From positions 56,862-120,861 of the forward strand of contig NZ_KB891590.1 in assembly GCF_000373485.1 (NCBI RefSeq): a DNA stretch of 64,000 bases, written 5' to 3'. The stretch comes from Dasania marina DSM 21967 (GTDB lineage Bacteria > Pseudomonadota > Gammaproteobacteria > Pseudomonadales > Dasaniaceae). Both the position numbers and the translations under genes were made by a program. Positions 19,776 through 29,219 of the stretch are shown piece by piece (the stretch's first letter is position 1; each line of letters begins with the position of its first letter). The notes below the pieces were generated by a model. It was not told the DNA's origin, ran no database searches, and saw nothing but the letters and a program-made list of their open reading frames with translations.

Positions 19776-20129
19776 TTATTTCTCGCCACACTTGCCTTCT
19801 TTAGTTTTTTCGCCACATTTACCTTCTTTGGCTTTTTCACCGCACTTGCCTTCTTTGGCTTTCTCGCCACACTTGCCTTCTTTGGCTTTCTCGCCACACT
19901 TGCCTTCGCCGCACTTACCTTCTTTTTTAGCTTTCTCGCCGCATTTACCTTCACCACACTTACCTTCGGCATCTGCGTAGTTAGCAAGGTCATAGCCGCT
20001 GGACAATTGGTTGGCAGCAAATGGATTCACTTCAGCAGATGCTAAAGGTGAAATCGCCGTTGCTAAAAAAGCCGCACCTAATGCAGCAGCTAAAGGCTTT
20101 TTGTTTATAGTAGATTTTGAGGTAGACAT
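19776..20129 (-). CDS. hvfA: HvfA/bufferin-type RiPP precursor with eight EGKCG motifs
   Basis: 117 residues from ATG 20129 (AGGAG five bases upstream). Residues 1-32 form a signal peptide (hydrophobic AAALGAAFLATA, cleavage after LASA). Residues 33-54 are a spacer (VNPFAANQLSSGYDLANYAD). Residues 55-117 consist almost wholly of EGKCG motifs, eight in all, joined by EKAK, EKAKK or EKTK. All eight cysteines are in the motifs. In the HvfA family such cysteines are modified by the HvfBC pair and the product binds copper. Export before or after modification and copper binding here are inferred. The core is encoded by a 27-bp tandem repeat, so motif number could vary between strains. An ORF on the opposite strand is a mirror of the repeat. 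Confidence 0.93.
   Translation of the reverse strand: MSTSKSTINKKPLAAALGAAFLATAISPLASAEVNPFAANQLSSGYDLANYADAEGKCGEGKCGEKAKKEGKCGEGKCGEKAKEGKCGEKAKEGKCGEKAKEGKCGEKTKEGKCGEK
19779..19967 (-). repeat. 27-bp tandem repeat encoding the EGKCG core
   Basis: Near-identical 27-bp units (EGKCGEKAK) with two shorter 15-bp insert units (EGKCG alone). The last four or five units differ by only a few bases, pointing to recent expansion. Confidence 0.9.
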
Positions 20130-20344
20130 AGTAGCTCCTAGTATTGTATTTCTATTTATCAGTATTAACACCACAGATTAAGCATACGGCTTAGTCCCTG
20201 TTATCGCCACCACAGTGTAGCTAATTTACACCGCAGCTCAAATACCAGCGCTAACTCACATGCTCAAAAATAACACAAGCCATACTGAATCGTGCAGTTA
20301 TGACCCAAGCCCCGACTACAAGTTTCACACCAGCCTAAAAATAA

Positions 20345-21277
20345 TCAGGTATTTAAAACGGGTTGCCGGTATTCCTTAAGCCATGCCAGCATATGCGGGA
20401 AGTGATCCTGCTCGGCATCGGCATGGTTAAGTAATTCGTTATGCTTATAGTTATTTAAGCTGCCGGCGCTTTTATCTAACACCAACATACGGCCATCATG
20501 GCTACCTAGCTGCTTCATAAAGCTGCGGGCATCCAACACATCACCGTAGATACGATCCCCTGCCGAAGCTATATACAAGCTGGGAGGCAACTGTTTATAG
20601 GCAATGGCCGCACCGTAATCAAAGCCATCTTTGGGATCCAGCCAATCACTGCTCATACTCCAGGCCAAATAATCTTGGTAATCGGCGCTGGATTCTTTGC
20701 AATCACCCAAGCATAAAAAGCGGCTGGGTAAGTAGCCGTTTAAGCGTATACACACGCCCCCCAACCTACGCCACAGGGTATTAAAGACAAAGCGTTTCAA
20801 GCGCGAAGCCAACAGGGTTTGACGGCGCGCACCTAGGTGCAGCATCTGTGCAACCGGGGCCAATAACGTATCCATACGCGCATAATAAGCGGTTAACAAT
20901 ACCGTGCCCCAGCCATGGCCTACCCATATCTGTGGGGTATTACCGCGTATGCTGTGGATTTTTTTTAATAAGGCGGGTATATCTTCGGTAATATGCGCAT
21001 GCACCCCCACCTGACTATTGGCCTGTATGGCAGGCCAGCTATGGCCCTTGCCGCGCAGGTCAGCCACATAGACATCATAGCCTTGCTGGGCCATATAACA
21101 GGCTAGGCCCTTGCCGTTATCATCGTAAAAAGCGGTGCCATCTTCCAATAAGCCGTGCATCATAAAAACGGGGGCACCCAGCTGTTTCTTGTCTTTATAA
21201 AAACGAGTCAGGTGCAGCTGCTCGCCGCAGGGTACGGTGACGGTAATCGATTGATAATTAAGTGCGGCAACTGTCAT
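20345..21277 (-). CDS. Alpha/beta-hydrolase-fold protein with Gly at the nucleophile position
   Basis: 310 residues with an alpha/beta-hydrolase fold similar to lipase or acylglycerol-lipase-like proteins: oxyanion region MMHGLLEDGTAF, YDVYVADLRGKGHS, the nucleophile elbow, and a C-terminal part with a possible acid (YGDVLD) and His (HNELLNH). The elbow reads GHGWG (codons GTA GGC CAT GGC TGG GGC), so the catalytic Ser is replaced by Gly. This suggests a non-hydrolytic role or loss of activity. It has no signal peptide. It stands upstream of hvfA on the same strand with about 215 bases between, probably a separate unit. Confidence 0.8.
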   Translation of the reverse strand: MTVAALNYQSITVTVPCGEQLHLTRFYKDKKQLGAPVFMMHGLLEDGTAFYDDNGKGLACYMAQQGYDVYVADLRGKGHSWPAIQANSQVGVHAHITEDIPALLKKIHSIRGNTPQIWVGHGWGTVLLTAYYARMDTLLAPVAQMLHLGARRQTLLASRLKRFVFNTLWRRLGGVCIRLNGYLPSRFLCLGDCKESSADYQDYLAWSMSSDWLDPKDGFDYGAAIAYKQLPPSLYIASAGDRIYGDVLDARSFMKQLGSHDGRMLVLDKSAGSLNNYKHNELLNHADAEQDHFPHMLAWLKEYRQPVLNT

Positions 21278-21343
21278 CGTTGAATATACGTCAGTTTATT
21301 GTTGTTCATTGATAGATATTGGTAACTATTGATAACCAGATTA

Positions 21344-24300
21344 CTACTTCACCAGTTGCAGTTGGCGCAATTCGGCCAAGTGCTTGCGCAAACGTTTTTC
21401 AGATACAGGCTGCTGTGTACCCAAGGTCTGCGCAAACAAGGATACCCTGTACTCCTCTAACAACCAACGATAATTTAACAGCTCCGGATGAGCCTGTTGA
21501 TTGCCCTGCCACACCTTAATTAACGGCTGGTTAAGTTCGTTTAACACCACCATTAACTGCCTATCTCTAGGCAAGCCACCGCGCAGTTTATCGATGCGCT
21601 GCTCTATCGCCGCCAGGTAACGCGGGTATTGTTGTAAATGCTGCCAGAGGGTATCGGCGATAAAGCCCTTAGCGAACAATAGATTGACCTGCTGATTGAT
21701 ATCAGCCACCGCCGTCGCCCAGCTAAGCTGGTTGGCTTTTTTAATGGCCTTGCGCAGCTTGGTGTAGCCATCGGCTATGGCCAGCAACAGCTTTTCCGCC
21801 TCTAGCGCTTCTGCGACTAAGCTGGATTGATGGTGCTGCAAACAAGCATTAAATGCCTGCTCGCTATTAGGCAATTCCGCATCGGCTAAAAACACCCGGG
21901 TAAACACGGCCAGCAATAAGTCTTCCAGCCACAGCTTGCGTTGCTCGGATAGACCCGCCAACTGCAAGCTGATTTGATTACTGCTTAATAATTCTTTGCG
22001 TAAATATTTAAGCTGCTGCGGCAGTTGCAACATCAGTAAGCGCACTAAGCCTTGCTGTGTATGCTGCTGAGCCTCTTGCGGGTAATCCATTAACTCAACC
22101 GCAACACTATCGCCCTTATCCACTAACGCGGGATAACTGGTGATAGTCACCCCCGCTTGTTTGAATTGATACTGCGCGGGCAGCTCGCCAAAGTCCCAGC
22201 GTTTAATATCCAGCTGCTGAAACTCAGGCTGGCTTTGCTGCTGCACACTTTCGCTGACCTTGCCTTTGAAATCCTGTAACAGTTGATCCAAATCGCGGCT
22301 TTGTGCTAATAACTTGCTGTCAGCATCCACCACTTTAAAATTCATGCGGTAGAAATTATCCAGCTCGCCGGTGTGCCATTGGTTAACATCTATCTCTACA
22401 CCGGCACTGCGGTATAGCCCGTCGGCCAAACCGGCTAGTATGCCTTGCTGTTTATTAGTGATACGCGCCAAGGCCTTATCGACATAGTCGGGCACAGGCA
22501 CAAACTGTTTGCGTATTTGCTTGGGCAGCATCTTTACCAGCGTTATACATTTTTCCCGCAGCATGCCCGGCACCAACCATTGAAAAGGCTCTTTGCTAAT
22601 GCGATTCAACAAGGCCAAGGGCACGGTAACAGTAACGCCATCGGCGGCCTGACCCGGCTCAAACACATAGCTTAGGGCAAAGCGCATATCGCCATAGTGC
22701 AACACGGTGGGAAACTGCGCTTCGGTCACCTCAGTCGCGCTGTGCTGCATTAACAAGCCCTTGCTAAGAAACAGGCATTGCGGGTCTTGTTGCTGGGCGG
22801 TTTTATACCAGTGCTCAAACTGCCTAGAAGTAGTGATATGCGGAGGCAGGCGCTCATGGTAAAACTGAAACAGCTGCTCGTCGTCAATTAAAATATCGCG
22901 GCGTCGCGACTTGGCTTCCAGCTCGGTAATTTCATGTAATAGCTTTTGGTTATGCAGGTAAAACTTGGCCTTGCTGTTATAACGCCCTTCTACCAAGGCT
23001 GCGCGGATAAAGATCTCTCTAGCCACCTCGCCGTCTATGGGGCCATAGTGCACTTTGATTTTATCTTTAATAATCAAGCCATACAGGCTAAGCGTCTCAA
23101 ACGCCATCACTTGGCCACTGCGCTGCTGCCAATGCGGCTCACTGTAACGATGCTTAAATAAGGCATCATTAATGCCCAGTAACCACTCGGGCTGTATACG
23201 CGCGCAACACCGGGCATAGACTTGGGTGGTTTCGGCTATCTCGGCGGCAGCTATCCACTTAGGGCTTTTCTTAAATAATCCGGAGCCGGGGAAGATGTGC
23301 AACTTGCGGTTACGTGCCCCTAAATACACCTTATCCACATCGAGGTTGGCGACATGGCTAAGCAAACCCGCCAGTAAGCTTCTATGCACAATCTCAAAAC
23401 TAGCGGGTTCTTGATTTTGTTTATAGCCCAGTTCTTTCGCCACTATTTTGAGCTGATGATGTATATCGCGCCACTCGCGCATTTTCATAAACGATAAATA
23501 ATTGCGCAGGCAGTACTTGCGCAACTGACCTTGGCTAAGCTCCTGGCGCTGTTCTTCGTAATGATTCCATAAATTCACGTAACTTAAAAAATCGGAATCT
23601 TCATGCCAAAAGCGGCGGTGCTTTTCATCGGAGGCCTGACGTTTATCGGCAGGACGCTCGCGCGGATCTTGCACGCTTAGGGCACTGCAAATAATCAGCA
23701 TTTCCTGCACACAGCCCTGCTCATTGGCCGCTATCAACATGCGCGACAGGCGCGGGTCTAGTGGAAATTTAGCCAACAGCACGCCGGTTGCTGTGAGTTG
23801 TTGTTTGTTAACCGCACCCAGTTCTTCCAATAAGGCAAAGCCATCGTTAATCATGCGGCTATCGGGTGGATCGACAAAAGGGAAGTTTTGCACCTCACCT
23901 ATGCGCATGGATAGCATTTGCAAAATAACCGAGGCTAAGTTGGTGCGCTTAATTTCAGGGTCGGTAAATTCGGGGCGGCCGTTAAAGTCTTCTTCGCTAT
24001 ATAAGCGTATGCAGATACCTTCAGCCACACGACCACAGCGGCCTTTGCGCTGGTTGGCGCTAGCTTGTGAGATAGCCTCTATAGGCAGGCGCTGAATTTT
24101 GGTGCGATAACTGTAACGGCTAATACGAGCAAAACCGGGATCTATCACATAGCGTATGCCCGGCACAGTTAATGAGGTTTCTGCCACATTGGTAGCCAAC
24201 ACCACACGGCGGCCACGGCGTTTGTCGATTTGAAATATTTTGTTCTGTTCGGCGTTGCTCAACCGCGCATACAGGGGCAGCACTTCGACGTTTTGCCACA

Positions 24301-25252
24301 GCCGCTGATTGCCCTGATGCTGGTCGCGTAAATAACGCGACACTTCGCGTATATCCCCTTCACCACTTAAAAACACCAACACATCACCGCCCTTGCGGCC
24401 GTCACTGGTAAATAGCTCCTCTAACGCCGCAGCGATGCCTGGCGCCAAGCCACCCTCTTCGCTTAAATCATCTAGGGGTCTGTAGCGAGTTTCTACCGGA
24501 TAAGTTCTGCCCGATACCTCTATCACAGGAGCATCGCCAAAGTGCTTAGAGAAACTTTCTAAGTCTATAGTGGCCGAGGTGATAATCAGTTTTAAGTCGG
24601 GTCGCTTGGGCAACAGTTGCTTTAAGTAACCCAATAAAAAATCAATATTGAGGCTGCGCTCATGGGCTTCATCAATAATCAGCGTGTCGTACTGTGACAG
24701 GTAGCGATCGCGCTGAATTTCGGCCAGCAAGATGCCGTCAGTCATTAGCTTGATATAACTGCCATCTGAGGTGTTATCGGTAAAGCGCACCTGATAACCC
24801 ACCCCCTCGCCCAAGGGTGTTTGCAACTCATCGGCGATACGCTGGGCTACCGTGCGTGCCGCCAAACGCCGCGGTTGGGTATGGCCAATTAAGCCTTTAA
24901 CACCACGGCCCAGCTCTAAACAAATTTTGGGTAGCTGGGTGGTTTTACCCGAACCGGTTTCACCGGCGATGATCACCACTTGGTTATCGCGTATAGCCTC
25001 GGCAATAGGCTCGCGCTTATCGGCTATGGGTAGATCTTCGGGGAAGATAATCTTGGGCAATGCCGCCGATTTTTGCTGGTAGGCCAGCAACGAGGTTTCT
25101 ATGCGCGCCACCAGCTCATCCACTAGCCGCCCTACCGGCTGGTTTTGTTTTGCCCGCTGCTGAGCGCTGCGCAATTTACGGCGCAGGCTATGCTGATCTT
25201 TTAATAAGCACTGATCGATAGTTTCGGAGAGTTTGTTAAGCGTGGTATCCAC
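21344..25252 (-). CDS. hrpA: ATP-dependent RNA helicase HrpA
   Basis: DEAH-box helicase of 1302 residues, matching the E. coli protein length. Motifs in order: GETGSGKTT (Walker A, about residue 97), DEAHERS (Walker B), TSATID, and QRKGRCGR (motif VI); then the helicase-associated and OB-fold domains and the long DUF3418 C-terminal region. Start is GTG 25252 with no strong ribosome-binding site. HrpA rescues stalled ribosomes on mRNA. Single gene; a 190-base gap separates it from fadD. Confidence 0.96.
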   Translation of the reverse strand: MDTTLNKLSETIDQCLLKDQHSLRRKLRSAQQRAKQNQPVGRLVDELVARIETSLLAYQQKSAALPKIIFPEDLPIADKREPIAEAIRDNQVVIIAGETGSGKTTQLPKICLELGRGVKGLIGHTQPRRLAARTVAQRIADELQTPLGEGVGYQVRFTDNTSDGSYIKLMTDGILLAEIQRDRYLSQYDTLIIDEAHERSLNIDFLLGYLKQLLPKRPDLKLIITSATIDLESFSKHFGDAPVIEVSGRTYPVETRYRPLDDLSEEGGLAPGIAAALEELFTSDGRKGGDVLVFLSGEGDIREVSRYLRDQHQGNQRLWQNVEVLPLYARLSNAEQNKIFQIDKRRGRRVVLATNVAETSLTVPGIRYVIDPGFARISRYSYRTKIQRLPIEAISQASANQRKGRCGRVAEGICIRLYSEEDFNGRPEFTDPEIKRTNLASVILQMLSMRIGEVQNFPFVDPPDSRMINDGFALLEELGAVNKQQLTATGVLLAKFPLDPRLSRMLIAANEQGCVQEMLIICSALSVQDPRERPADKRQASDEKHRRFWHEDSDFLSYVNLWNHYEEQRQELSQGQLRKYCLRNYLSFMKMREWRDIHHQLKIVAKELGYKQNQEPASFEIVHRSLLAGLLSHVANLDVDKVYLGARNRKLHIFPGSGLFKKSPKWIAAAEIAETTQVYARCCARIQPEWLLGINDALFKHRYSEPHWQQRSGQVMAFETLSLYGLIIKDKIKVHYGPIDGEVAREIFIRAALVEGRYNSKAKFYLHNQKLLHEITELEAKSRRRDILIDDEQLFQFYHERLPPHITTSRQFEHWYKTAQQQDPQCLFLSKGLLMQHSATEVTEAQFPTVLHYGDMRFALSYVFEPGQAADGVTVTVPLALLNRISKEPFQWLVPGMLREKCITLVKMLPKQIRKQFVPVPDYVDKALARITNKQQGILAGLADGLYRSAGVEIDVNQWHTGELDNFYRMNFKVVDADSKLLAQSRDLDQLLQDFKGKVSESVQQQSQPEFQQLDIKRWDFGELPAQYQFKQAGVTITSYPALVDKGDSVAVELMDYPQEAQQHTQQGLVRLLMLQLPQQLKYLRKELLSSNQISLQLAGLSEQRKLWLEDLLLAVFTRVFLADAELPNSEQAFNACLQHHQSSLVAEALEAEKLLLAIADGYTKLRKAIKKANQLSWATAVADINQQVNLLFAKGFIADTLWQHLQQYPRYLAAIEQRIDKLRGGLPRDRQLMVVLNELNQPLIKVWQGNQQAHPELLNYRWLLEEYRVSLFAQTLGTQQPVSEKRLRKHLAELRQLQLVK

Positions 25253-25370
25253 AGATAAATAATTGCCGGCTGATGATCAACCCCAGCGGGGGGTTAAAAG
25301 CCGGCCATTATAAAGAATACTGCTAAGAATAATCACCCCCCCCAATACCAAGGGGGCCAGCAGGGTCGAC

Positions 25371-25386
25371 AGCGGCAAGCTTTAAG
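25371..25386 (+). repeat. 16-bp dispersed repeat, copy 1
   Basis: AGCGGCAAGCTTTAAG, identical to 31658-31673, both intergenic. A partial second unit (ATGCGGCAAG) follows here. Confidence 0.6.
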
Positions 25387-25439
25387 CTATATGCGGCAAG
25401 AAAAGCAGTATTATTTAATGCTTGTGGCTTAGCGCTCTG

Positions 25440-27125
25440 TTAAACAGTGTCAGCCGAGGCAGGCCCATCGCGCAGCTCGCGCCGTAGAATTTTACCCACC
25501 GCCGACTTAGGCAGCTCATCGTAAAATATAATCTCACTGGGTACCTTATAGCCGGTAAGCCTGACCTTACAAAAGGCCCGCAGCTCTTTAGCCGTGACGC
25601 TTTTATCTTTCAGCACCACAAACAGCTTTATGGTTTCACCCTTGGTCTCATCGGGCACCCCCACTGCCGCACACTCCAACACCCCCGGGTGCTCGCTGGC
25701 CACGGCCTCTACCTCATTGGGGTAGACATTAAAGCCTGAGACGATAATCATGTCTTTTTTGCGGTCGACGATGCGGTGATAGCCATCAGGGTCTAACACC
25801 CCTATATCGCCGGTATGAAACCAGCCCTGGGCATCAATCGCCTTGGCGGTTTCTTCCGGCTGCTGCCAATAGCCTTGCATTAGTTGCGGGCCGCGCATAC
25901 AGAGCTCGCCCTGCTCGCCCATAGGGAGCATGTCGCCCTGCTCTGACATCACCACTAAATCGGTATCGGCCAAGGGCAAACCTATAGTGTTGATTTTATT
26001 GCCGCCGCCGGGGTTGGCAGATATTACTGGCGAGGTTTCGGTAAGGCCGTAACCCTGATGTATTTCACAGCCAGTCGTTTGCTGCCACAGCTTGGCGGCC
26101 GTCTCGGTAAGCGCCATGCCTCCCGACAACGTGAGTTTAAGCGCCGACAAGTCTAGTTTTTTAAACGCAGTATCGTGGCAGAGGGCAACAAACAAGGTGT
26201 TAATGCCGCAGAAAAAGGTCATGCCATAATTGCGTATGGCTTTTACCACCGACGATAAATCGCGGGGGTTGGGAATAAGTATGCAGTGGCTGCCTTCCTC
26301 TACCATCACCATACACACGGTGAAAGAGTAAATATGGTATAGCGGTAAAGGCACCAATATGGTTTCTTCACCCTTGGTCATGCCATAGCTTTTAAACAAG
26401 GCCTGGCACTGTAAAATATTGGCTAAAATATTGCCGTGGCTAAGCATAGCGCCCTTGGCCACGCCGGTGGTGCCCCCGGTATATTGCAGTGCCACCAAGT
26501 GATCGCGGGTCACCGCTACCGGTTGGTACTCTGCCTTTTTACCTAAGGCCATGGCCTCACGCAGCGATAGTGCCACGGGGAAGTCTAGCTTGGGCACCAT
26601 GCGCTTAATGTACTTCACCACGCCATTAATCAACTGCCGTTTGGGGCTGGGATGAAAATCCGCTATTTCGGTAAGTAGTACCTGCTCTACCGGCGTATCA
26701 GTAATAATCTGCTGCGCTGCCTCAGCCACATTTTTTAACACAATAAGCATCTTGGCGCCGGAGTCATTTAGTTGATGCTTAAGCTCCCTGGCGGTATACA
26801 AAGGATTGGTATTCACCACTACTAAGTCAGCCAGTAACACCCCGTATAGCACTACCGGATATTGCAGAATATTGGGCAGCTGTATCGCCACCCGGTCACC
26901 CTGTTGCAAGCCACTATGCTGCTGTAAGTAAGCGGCAAACTGCTTGGCCTGCTGCGCAAACTCGCAAAAAGTTAAGGTATGCCCCATGCAACTGAAAGCG
27001 GGTTTACTGCCATAGTGTGTAACCACATGTTCCAACACCTCTAATAAATTGTCATAGCGGCTGTAGTCTATGGCCGTAGGCAAATTCAATTGCTGCATCG
27101 CTGCTAAGGTGGCAGGGTTCATCAT
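25440..27125 (-). CDS. fadD: Long-chain fatty-acid-CoA ligase
   Basis: Activates fatty acids to acyl-CoA using ATP. 561 residues. Motifs: YTGGTTGVAKGAMLSHGN (P-loop type, about residues 215-232), GYGLTETSP, GWFHTGDIG, and DRKKDMIIVSGFNVYPNEVE; the C-terminal lysine motif is SAVGKILRRELRD. Start ATG 27125 with AAAGGATG eight bases upstream. It diverges from a MaoC hydratase, an arrangement seen with phaJ4-fadD in Pseudomonas, consistent with fatty-acid oxidation or PHA precursor supply. Confidence 0.94.
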   Translation of the reverse strand: MMNPATLAAMQQLNLPTAIDYSRYDNLLEVLEHVVTHYGSKPAFSCMGHTLTFCEFAQQAKQFAAYLQQHSGLQQGDRVAIQLPNILQYPVVLYGVLLADLVVVNTNPLYTARELKHQLNDSGAKMLIVLKNVAEAAQQIITDTPVEQVLLTEIADFHPSPKRQLINGVVKYIKRMVPKLDFPVALSLREAMALGKKAEYQPVAVTRDHLVALQYTGGTTGVAKGAMLSHGNILANILQCQALFKSYGMTKGEETILVPLPLYHIYSFTVCMVMVEEGSHCILIPNPRDLSSVVKAIRNYGMTFFCGINTLFVALCHDTAFKKLDLSALKLTLSGGMALTETAAKLWQQTTGCEIHQGYGLTETSPVISANPGGGNKINTIGLPLADTDLVVMSEQGDMLPMGEQGELCMRGPQLMQGYWQQPEETAKAIDAQGWFHTGDIGVLDPDGYHRIVDRKKDMIIVSGFNVYPNEVEAVASEHPGVLECAAVGVPDETKGETIKLFVVLKDKSVTAKELRAFCKVRLTGYKVPSEIIFYDELPKSAVGKILRRELRDGPASADTV

Positions 27126-27414
27126 AGATACACATCCTTTAATACAATTCTTAGTAGTAACATTTTAGTAAACCGCTCACAGGGCCATTATTCTTGATAA
27201 TGGTTATTGGTCATTATTGTTGGTTATTAATCTTAGTAATAAAAATCCTAGTCTGGCATTCATTACACCTGTTCATTAAATAAACAGCTTTTTGAATCAG
27301 CGATTTTAAGTGCTCAAATTTATCATGTAGAGGTTTTCGCATCAGCATTTAAATAGTCTACAATACGCGCCACAACATGTTTCCCTTTTTATGTATGCAA
27401 TATAAGGACTATCC

Positions 27415-27888
27415 GTGAGCCAATTAAGCAACTTCACCTACGACGAGATAAGCATTGGTCAAACGGCTGAATATAGCAAAACTCTCACCGAGCAAGATAT
27501 AGTGATGTTTGCCGCCAGCTCAGGGGATACTAACCCCGTGCATTTGGACGAAGTTTTCGCCGCCAGCACGCCCTTTCAAGGCCGTATTGCTCACGGTATG
27601 TGGACCGGAGGTTTAATCTCAGCAGCTATAGCCTTACATTTGCCAGGCCCCGGCAGCATATACTTGGGCCAAACCCTGTCTTTTCGCAAGCCGGTAATGT
27701 TGGGTGACAGTATCACCGTCACCTTAACCGTGACAGACAAACAAGATAAGCGTCGCACCGTCGTGCTACAGTGCATCGCCCACAATCAGCACAACAAAAT
27801 TGTGGCGCAAGGCGAGGCGACAGTGATGGCGCCAGAGGCTAAGCTAAACATCCCTAAGCCTGTGTTACCCAGCATTACCATAGGCTAA
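27415..27888 (+). CDS. MaoC-family (R)-specific enoyl-CoA hydratase (PhaJ-like)
   Basis: Hot-dog-fold hydratase that adds water to trans-2-enoyl-CoA to give (R)-3-hydroxyacyl-CoA. 157 residues. The catalytic Asp/His motif is SSGDTNPVHLDE (about residues 38-49), followed by GRIAHGMWTGGLIS. Start GTG 27415 with AAGGA nearby. Divergent from fadD. It could supply PHA synthase, but no PHA synthase gene is in the window. Confidence 0.9.
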   Translation: MSQLSNFTYDEISIGQTAEYSKTLTEQDIVMFAASSGDTNPVHLDEVFAASTPFQGRIAHGMWTGGLISAAIALHLPGPGSIYLGQTLSFRKPVMLGDSITVTLTVTDKQDKRRTVVLQCIAHNQHNKIVAQGEATVMAPEAKLNIPKPVLPSITIG

Positions 27889-28082
27889 GAGCGAGTGTGG
27901 GCAGCTTTATACTGATAACAAAATAGCCTGCCCGCTAGCCGCCAACACTTGGCTGCTTTTGAAAAAGCGTAGTAAATCTGTCATAGTTCCGGACTTAAAC
28001 CTGTGTTTTTTTGACACAATTAATAGAATTCAGCTGTCAATTGCAGCTTTATACAGCAAAAAATCAAGTGAGATCATCATTC

Positions 28083-29138
28083 ATGTTTGCCAAGTGCTTT
28101 ACCCCCTCTATCGTTATTCTCAGCCTTTTGCTCAGCATTAACGGCCATGCCAAATCATTAGCCGCCACCAAGGCCGAGCTTGATAATTATCAAGCCCAGC
28201 TTATTAGCACTCAGGCAGAATTAACGGCCTATAGCGAACAGCTCAAGACCACAGAGCAAGAACTCGAACAGGCCGCTAACGCGCCCTCACCTGAAAAAGA
28301 CATCTACGACGCAGCCAAAGCCGAAGTGTTAAAAGTAAAAGCCGAGGTCGCTCAAGACCCTAGCAAAGACGGCGAACTCAATAACGCCCAGTTCAAGCTA
28401 ACGCTGGCCGAGCGCAAGTATAAAAAATCCAACCAACAGCTAGAGCAACTAGATGAACAAAAACAAGCCCTAGAGCAGAAGATAGCTACCGGTACCGCAC
28501 GTATCGCCAGCTTGCAAAACATGATCAGCAAGCACGAGCAACTGATAGACAAACTCGCGACACAACAAGCCGTCAACGAATCCTCTCGCCTAGAAAAACA
28601 GCGTCAGGAACTGACCCGTTTAAAAGCAGAGAACGAGCGCCTAAGAGCGCTACAACAAGCCGAACAGCAAGCCGCCACCAAGGCTGCTGCCCTAGCCCAG
28701 CAACAGGTTCAACAGGCCGTAGCCGTAGCGCAAGCCGCTGTTCCAACAGCCGTTGCGTCAGTAGTGCCCGCAACTACCGATCGCAGCCAGCGTGAGCCCG
28801 TCACCTTTTTAAGCAACCCCGCTGACATCGCCGCCGAGCAAGCGCGCCAAAAAGCCGCAGCGACCAGTGCTGACGGCAGCCAAGTCGGCGACTTGAAAAC
28901 ACTAACCATACGCATACCCGATCAGCTCACTCGCTCGTTAAAACTGCGTGCCCTAGGCGGCAACCAATATCAGGGCGACAGCAAGGTAACCTTCGGCGAA
29001 GCCCGATTCTCGCTGGACGACTATAGATGGGAAGCGGAAATACCCAAAGAGCACAAGTATAAGCGCATGGAGTTTTTGCTAGACCTATCCGATAGCGAAA
29101 ACCCCTACATGGTGTTTTACGTCAAAGCCGATCAATAA
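28083..29138 (+). CDS. Exported coiled-coil protein of unknown function
   Basis: 351 residues from ATG 28083. The N-terminus is a signal peptide (PSIVILSLLLSINGHAKS). Residues 25-220 are Gln/Glu/Ala/Lys-rich and strongly predicted to form a coiled coil by eye (KAELDNYQAQLISTQAEL; LEQLDEQKQALEQK). A flexible Ala/Val/Thr stretch follows, and the last 90 residues form a globular, beta-rich domain (LTIRIPDQLTRSLKLRALG, FSLDDYRWEAEIP). No family recognised. The frame is open to TTG 28011, but that would bury the signal peptide. Confidence 0.75.
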   Translation: MFAKCFTPSIVILSLLLSINGHAKSLAATKAELDNYQAQLISTQAELTAYSEQLKTTEQELEQAANAPSPEKDIYDAAKAEVLKVKAEVAQDPSKDGELNNAQFKLTLAERKYKKSNQQLEQLDEQKQALEQKIATGTARIASLQNMISKHEQLIDKLATQQAVNESSRLEKQRQELTRLKAENERLRALQQAEQQAATKAAALAQQQVQQAVAVAQAAVPTAVASVVPATTDRSQREPVTFLSNPADIAAEQARQKAAATSADGSQVGDLKTLTIRIPDQLTRSLKLRALGGNQYQGDSKVTFGEARFSLDDYRWEAEIPKEHKYKRMEFLLDLSDSENPYMVFYVKADQ

Positions 29139-29183
29139 GTCTCCACTCCCTCCACTAGCACTGAGTCTCTAGCAGTTCTTTTA

Positions 29184-29218
29184 TCTAGAGACTAGAGACT
29201 CCAGCCTAGAGACTGTGA
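29184..29218 (+). repeat. ACTAGNN heptamer array, site 1
   Basis: Five consecutive 7-base units: TCTAGAG, ACTAGAG, ACTCCAG, CCTAGAG, ACTGTGA. They lie directly before mnmC. The period and core match arrays at 38734-38800 and 48864-48912. Confidence 0.7.
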
Positions 29219-29219
29219 T

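Noticed and set aside
19779..19967. Possible CRISPR-like repeats
   Set aside because: The units are contiguous coding repeats without spacers.
19708..19980. Plus-strand repetitive frame (HLPSLAFSP units)
   Set aside because: It is the mirror of the EGKCG repeats; the minus-strand frame has the signal peptide, start signal and operon partners.
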